Shown here piece by piece: positions 57,906-64,000 of a stretch of DNA of 64,000 nucleotides. The first letter of the stretch is position 1, and each line of letters opens with the position of its first letter. The position numbers and the translations under genes were made by a program. The notes beneath the pieces are model-generated. The model saw only the letters and a program-made list of their open reading frames with translations, made no database searches and was not told where the DNA came from. This DNA comes from Diphasiastrum complanatum (taxonomy: Eukaryota > Streptophyta > Lycopodiopsida > Lycopodiales > Lycopodiaceae), in the NCBI GenBank assembly GCA_029204225.1, contig CM055097.1, forward strand, positions 975,414-1,039,413. Direction: 5' to 3'.

Positions 57906-60900
57906 TGGGGCCTTAATGCTCTTGAGGGCCCTACCCAATGGTCGTAGCCCTAAGCCCTAACCCAGTCTTCATACAACACAAACAATGAAATGGGTGTAAT
58001 GACTTACTCGAGAAATTTTTCATGGTTTTTAGTATTTTTGGAGAACGGCCTTTTATAAAACGTTGAAAATGATTCCTTTCTAGTTGGTGGTAAGTGTCAT
58101 ATGAGAATTTAAGTCTAGCCCATTAAGGGAGGCCGTAACTTCTAAAACTAGCAGAAGCAACCTCCAAGAAAAGTCTCTAGAAATAAACACAAATTTTACT
58201 ACACCCACACAACTAATGTAGTAAGTGCTTTAAAAAAAAGCATCGAACATCATTCGAGTCTATTATAATTTGATTTTCCAAAATATTCAAAAAGTTTACT
58301 AGCAATAAAATAACGTTTATGGACGTTCAAATTTATGATTTTGTATTTTATAACTTAGAGGGAGGTAAGATAGGGTTTATGACGGCTTTTTTTCCATCCT
58401 AGAATACATTGTCATCTTATTTCCAAAATGTTGAGGGGATACTTAACAGGAAATTAAAGTGTTTACTAAAAAAACAAAGTGATCTAAAATCTTGCAAGCA
58501 TCTTGGTCATGCAGTTGGAAATTTTTAATGAAGATTTTCAATTTGAAAGGGTTAGTCATCTTTGATAGAATCATCAAGATAACTTACAGGTATCATGGCA
58601 AAGCTAAAAAGTGACATCGTGTAGACAACATTGTCAACATATGAGGTTAATCATTGGGCACTACTATATGACCTATGTGGTCAAGTTTTGGATGAAATCA
58701 ACAAATATAATATCGTCTATATCTAGAAAAGTTGACTCCAACATTTCTTCATTTTGCAACTATGTGCCTAGCACTAGTAACATTGTGCACAATACTTGTA
58801 GCAATGTATTGTGCTTTACGGTGGTTCATTTTTTGTAAGGCATTATTGAGCACATTGCCTTGGATCTTGGCTCAAATAGGGCATTTTTTTCATATTCACC
58901 TAGACAACAAGAAAAAGTCAAAAGGAATATGCTCTTGTTGTAACTTGGCCCCAATTAATCCTAAGCTCATTCGAAGAGCACAAGGACAAGAATCTCCCTT
59001 TCCTTTTTGCCAACAACATCCACCCTCAAGTAAGGGCTCTCATAATTATAAAGCCCTTGCATGGTGGCCTTACCCCTCACATCAAACTTGAGCGAATTGG
59101 AGAGTACAAGCACAAGATGTCTGGCCTCTATTTTTTTCCCCAACTATACATAATTCTCCCAGCATCATTATGTACAATATGTACACGACATTGTAAGGCC
59201 CAAGCCAAGAACTTGGAGCAAAAAACTCCTAACATCTAATCATGGAACAACTAATTTCACGCCTACATTTATGTGGACATAATTCCAACTTGACTATTGC
59301 AAAAGACAATATGTCCTTTTCCTGCAAACATAAGCACATGTCCCATTTTATCGCTAAGAGGTCAAACTCTAGCACTCCAATCTTTAAAGTTTGTGATCAC
59401 ATGAGAAGATTGCATACAAAGCAAAACATGATGAAGTAACCTGCATCAAAAAGAAGGAAAAGACGATCTAAAAATCTTAGATGACAAAGTTGGTGGAGAG
59501 TCATCCTTGAAAGAGTGGCGCTTTGGTGAAGGCCTCTTTTTGTCTTCTTGAGGTCAACAAAAGCTTCACAAAAGAGGACATACAAGAAAAAAAAACCTTG
59601 GTAAGAGTCAGGACAATGAATGTTTGAGTGGGCCTCTAATCTCATAAAATCAATTAGTACGCATGTAAGTTGGTTGGTGTATTGCAAGGCCACTTGTCAT
59701 GGTTATTTGCAATGAAACACACTTCTTTACAAAAAGCAACTCAATTAAATGTGATGTATCTATTTTATAATTTAGTTGATAAAACACATTTTCAATACAT
59801 AAAAACTAGGAGGAGTCTGCCCTTTAAACCATTGGCTACCCTTTCAACATTGCTTTTAAGCCACTACATTAAGGGCAAACTTTTTGCGTTATAAACTTGG
59901 CTCAAAGTGCTAATATTCATCAAAGCTTCACAAAGTACCACAATGATTTGAGTTGAAGTTCACCATCTTTAGGACCATTAAAAAGCATTCATACAGTGCA
60001 AAAATGAAATGAAATGTTCATGAGCAACAAAAATGAAATGCTTTGTTTGAATATTTATACATATTTGGTCCACTTCATGAAAAAAAATTAAGATCATTTC
60101 AAGAGCTACAAAAAACATGTGATTTATTCATGAGCTACAAACCAAATGATTTGTTGCTTGAAAATAGTAAGAAAATTCACACTCAATGTAATCATAGGGC
60201 AAGTGATTCTTAAGGAAACCTTGGGGTTGCCTCTTTGGAGTATCTTGCTCTAATCACACTACTAGTTACTACAAAGCATTGAAACATTTGATATGGGTTA
60301 TCCACTTTGAATCAATATCAAGAAAATTATGATAGAAAAAAGACTTCAAGGAGTTTTCGTAGTAAAAATCTATTGTATTTTCTAATAATCTTTGAACTTT
60401 AATCACATTCAAACATGACCTCAAATTGATATGCAACTTAAAGCATTTTTATTTTTGTATTATATTGCACATAATTAACAAATTGATGTTTCAAAAAACT
60501 TTGATGAATATCTCTACATGGTTTATTAAGAAAAATATTTAGTATAAATCGATTATATGAGTGCATGATTAAAGCTTTCATATTAACTTAGATTTAAGTG
60601 ATCCAAAAAGCAATATTGTTCATAATTTCATGTGAAAATTATGCAGAATTTAGCTTAATTATTTTTCACCTTCATGACATTGTATATATGTCCACCACCA
60701 CCTTGTACACATTAGGGTGTATTAGAACTCAAAATAGGACCTTTGTCACGATTCTTTTTTTTTACTTTGCACGCTTTCAACGCTTATGTGTCCCAATCAA
60801 TGGTGTCCATCCGTGACGAACTATAACAGTGGTTAACGGACGGAAATTGTTTTTAACTTTCTCGGCCAATTTTGTGATTTTCAAAATATCCCACTGGGCA

Positions 60901-61394
60901 GAACAAACGATTGTGATTGGACCACAGTTACTGCTTGAATACTCTTTTGTTGCCCGTCTTTGTACACTCGAGGTTGATTTGACGTCAATAGTCATAAACT
61001 ATAGCTAACTAATCCTTGTACTTTAGGAACTTCTTGTCATTCTTAGGTATACCTCTCATTCTCTTCGTCCTCTCTATTATTTTGGATTGTCATTCTTTGG
61101 TTTACCTCTCATTCTCTTCATTCTCTCCATTCTCAACTTGCGTACACATATTTTGGACTAATGGCTACACATAATCGGAGACCAAGAGGAACCATTGAAG
61201 TAGTGCATGACCTCACTCCCTCACTCCCTCAATCATGCAATTCATCAATTCATACACAAAGCCCATAGTGGTTCCCTCCCTCTCAACAATCCGCAAAAGC
61301 TTGAGAATAGGTTTGCAAAAGAGGACAACATTTTATGCTTCCTCCCAAAATGATCCTCGATGTCTCTCCCAACCTCCATAGACCTTGCACTCAG
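57906..61394. other. AT-rich region without recognised gene
   Basis: Longest frames (58732-59091 plus, with a hydrophobic segment and a small Cys-rich stretch CSCC; 59693-59397 minus; 60995-60777 minus) have no family I can name. A ~54-base direct duplication (GTCATTCTT...CTCTCATTCTCTTC) lies at about 61030-61130. Confidence 0.4.
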
Positions 61395-61406
61395 TAAGAG
61401 GCATAT

Positions 61407-62467
61407 AGATTGGCACATTGCTATTTAGAGTCTAGTCAAGCCTTGAAAACCTCTGTTCTAGTCAATAAAACATTACTATGGCATCATCGCTTAGGACACT
61501 GGAATCATGCATCTGTTATGAACATGTCCAGAGAGTCCATGGTTCTTGATCTCGACTATCCTTTTGGTAAGATTGATGTCCCTGTCTATCATAGCTGCAT
61601 CTTTGGAAAGTAGGCTAGGATTCCTTTTAGATCAAACCATATGTATACAACAAAAGATCTGTTAGATGTTGTTCATACAGATATATGTGGACCTATGCAA
61701 ACTCCTTCATTGCTAGATGCAAAGTATTTCATTACCTTTATTGACGAATATCTCTAGACGAACAGTTGTTTATCTCATTAAACAGAATTCAGAGGCTTTT
61801 ATCAAATTCAGACAATTCAAAGAGCATGCTGAGAATCAAACTGATAAACGAATCAAAGCACTGAGGTCAGATAACGGGGGGGAATACATCTGCAACGAAT
61901 TCAAGGGCTACTGCCTTAACAATGGCATTGACCAACAATACATCACTTCCTATTCGCCTCAATCAAATGGTCTTGTTGAGAGAGAGAATAGAACCTTAGT
62001 TGAATTGACAAAGTGCATGTCAGCACATGCAACACTTCCGAAGTACTTCTGGGTTGAAGCTGTTTCAACAGCAACCTATATTCAGAACATATGTTCTACT
62101 AAAGGCCTCTAAGACAAAATATCATTCGAAGTTTGGACAGGTACCAAACCTTCTTTATCAAACTTACGAGTTTTTGGATGTACTGCTTTTGCGCAGATTC
62201 CTCGTGATCTCAAGAAGAAGCTCGACTTCTAGAGTATTGAGTGTGTTTTCATCAGCTACACTACTTCAGATCAAGCCTACAAGTTGTTTGATCCCATCGA
62301 GTTGAAGATATTCATTAGTCGGGATGTCATCTTCATCGAAGATCAGTTTCAAGTCCTCAAAGGAAAGGGCAGTCCCCATGTAGCCGGCCTATCAGATTTT
62401 CCTGACGCTTTGAACTTTCCAGTTCCTCAGTCGACTATTCCTATTGAAGGTCCAAGCTCCGCTACTT
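61407..62467 (+). pseudogene. Copia GAG-pre-integrase and integrase
   Basis: Zinc-binding region start LLWHHRLGHWNHASVMNMS (about 61470), then the integrase core with the first Asp in VHTDICGPMQTP (61670), the second in LRSDNGGEYI (61865) and the Glu in SPQSNGLVERENRTL (61950). The C-terminal part reads LRVFGCTAFAQIPRDLKKKL (62165), then ELKIFISRDVIFIEDQF (62300). Stops or shifts near 61613, 61755, 62110 and 62230 inactivate it. It inserts cDNA in live elements. Confidence 0.9.
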
Positions 62468-62689
62468 GACAAACAACAAATCAACGGCAAATCAGAAGAT
62501 GATAATGTTGTAGATCAGCAACTACAGTATGATGGAATTAAGTAACTTCCTGTATTACTTAGAAGATCTTCAAGGACTAGCAGACCACCTAACCAGTATA
62601 TCGACGAGTTTGCAACTTATCTTGTTTAGGAACCGACGTCTGTCCAAGAGGAACTTAGTCAGCCTGATTCAGATCTCACAAAGTCAAGT

Positions 62690-63190
62690 ACAACGTAGAT
62701 GGAAGCATCAACAGGAGAAAGTCACGGATTTTCTCAAGTATACAACGTCGATTACACTGAGACTTTCAGTCCAGTAGTCAAGCATTCTTCTATTCGACTT
62801 TTGCTATCATTTGTCGCTGCAGCAGATTAAAAAATACATCAAATGGATGTACAGACAACATATCTCAATGGAGTTATCGAAGAAGACATTTACATGGTGC
62901 AACCCGAAGGTTATATTATCGCGAGACAGCATAATTATGTTTGTAGACTCCATAAGGCACTTTATGGCTAGAAGCAATCTGCTCGAGCATGCTTCAGATT
63001 CAAACGTTTACTTAAAGTAGTGCAGTAGCCTTTTATCATTATCACTTTGTATGTGGATGATACATTGCTTTTCAGCAACAATACCAATCTGATAAAAGAA
63101 GCCAAGACAATGCTATCTTCCAAATTCGACATGACCGATCTGGGCGAAGCTCATTTCTCCCTTGGTATACAAATCCACAGAGACTAAAAA
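62690..63190 (+). pseudogene. Copia reverse transcriptase, heavily decayed
   Basis: Traces of the RT start near 62760 (ETFSPVVKHSSIRLLLS in one frame) and of the palm segment (QTTYLNGVIEEDIYMVQPEG in another) can be read. The catalytic box is YVDDTLLFSN (63050), followed by SKFDMTDLGEAHFSLGIQI (63120). Several frame changes and stops. Confidence 0.85.
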
Positions 63191-64000
63191 CAGAAGTTGG
63201 TCTACACTACACAGCAAAGGTACATCTACAACATGTTAGTCAAATATAATCTGATGAATTGCAAGTTAGCTCTCTCACCAATGGGACCAGGACTCAAATT
63301 GTCAAAGGACCAGTGTCCCCAAACAATTCATGAGAAGCAACAGATGCATGAGTATCCTTACCATTCTATTATAGGATCTCTTATATACGCCATGATCTGT
63401 ATAAGGCCAGACACAACTTTTGCAGTCAGCTCTCTCAGTCAGTATATGACTAACTCTGGTATAACACATTGGAAGGCTCTTATCAGAGTCATGAGATATC
63501 TTTGACCTACTATGGACTTTGGCATTTGTTATGGAGCAGTCGACAACGACAAACTCAATTCACTGAGTGATTACACAGATGCAAGTTGGGTAGGAGATGT
63601 AGACACTCATAAATCTACTTCTGGATTTACATTTTTCCTCAACAATGGTCCAGTTTCTTGGAATAGTCGCAAGCAATCTTCAATAGCTCTATCTTCCACT
63701 GAATCAAAGTATATCGCAGCGTCTCAAACTACAAAGGAAGCAATTTGGTTGAGAAACTTACTCTCAGATATCGGTCTGAATCAATATGCTCCGATGATAT
63801 TATTTTCTGATAATCAAAGTGTCATCTCTTTATCAACCAACCCTAGATTTCATTCCAAGAGTAAGCACTTTGAACTGAAGTATCATTTTGTCATGAGCAA
63901 AGTTCTCAACGAAGAAGTCAGATTGTAGTACTGTAGAACGCAAGATATGACAGCAGATGTTTTTACTAAAGCATTAAGTTGGGAGTCACACAAAAGATTT
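63191..64000 (+). pseudogene. Copia RNase H, incomplete at the window edge
   Basis: YPYHSIIGSLIYAMICIRPD (63355) and LSQYMTNSGITHWKALIRVM precede the RNase H domain: first Asp in SDYTDASWVGDVDTHKS (63575), Glu in LSSTESKYIAASQTTKEAIW (63690), Asp in LFSDNQSVISLS (63810), and the tail TADVFTKALSWESHKRF to the last base. Stops at 63188, 63503 and 63926. The polypurine tract and 3' LTR should lie just beyond the window. Confidence 0.9.

Larger units (their letters stand above)
61395..64000 (+). mobile_element. Copia pol, decayed, runs off the window
   Basis: Order integrase, reverse transcriptase, RNase H is that of Ty1/copia. No gag or 5' LTR precedes it, so the 5' part is lost. The RNase H tail nearly matches the minus-strand fragment at 39786-40065. 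Confidence 0.9.

Noticed and set aside
58732-59091. 119-codon plus frame with a hydrophobic segment and CSCC
   Set aside because: No signal-peptide logic, no family, and AT-rich neighbours. Cannot be told from chance.

Overview
This is nuclear DNA of a land plant, dense in decayed transposable elements and holding only a few intact host genes. Plant origin rests on four things. There is a three-exon F-box/Sel1/MYND protein of the plant type, two germin-like cupins, copia elements with the usual initiator-Met-tRNA primer site (TGGTATCAGAGC), and a nuclear fragment of plastid ndhK. The mixture of element types, including some I do not associate with flowering plants, makes a seedless plant (moss, lycophyte or fern) my best guess. 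I cannot name the species.

Layout. 1-3.7 kb: a telomere-like heptamer satellite around an internally deleted LINE. 3.7-8 kb: a decayed minus-strand gene (coiled coil plus RING-like fragment) set in arrays of a TACCAAA-type repeat. 9.8-18.9 kb: a direct segmental duplication carrying two intact germin-like genes, GLP-A and GLP-B. Copy A has a 141-bp tandem duplication just upstream of its start codon. 21.9-27.3 kb: a decayed Ty3/gypsy-type element with related terminal repeats, holding an opposite-strand copia 5' half. 39.8-45.3 kb: further copia pieces, including one LTR shared by two internal fragments, a 179-nt CT tract and copia pol. 45.6-46.2 kb: a 58-bp minisatellite and the plastid ndhK fragment. 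46.9-49.7 kb: gypsy gag (+) and a gypsy integrase (-). 50.6-53.3 kb: the F-box/MYND gene. 57.0-57.2 kb: a hAT-type MITE. 61.4 kb to the end: decayed copia pol running off the window.

The most unusual part is 27.7-41.7 kb. It holds intron-containing genes that match no common plant transposon family: a transposase-like gene, a divergent histone H3-fold protein with a Ser/Pro-rich tail, two genes I do not recognise with partial second copies nearby, and a reverse-transcriptase fragment of the Penelope-like or related class. The intergenic DNA contains eleven copies of a palindromic module about 72 bp long (arms close to RATATCGRTTCAGCGCG and its complement). Two copies of the locus exist (about 31.4-35.3 kb and 37.8-40.6 kb), and one promoter segment is inverted between them. 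I propose this as remnants of a large, possibly undescribed, histone-encoding mobile element. That is inference; what I see directly is the H3 similarity, the modules, the duplication and the splice sites.
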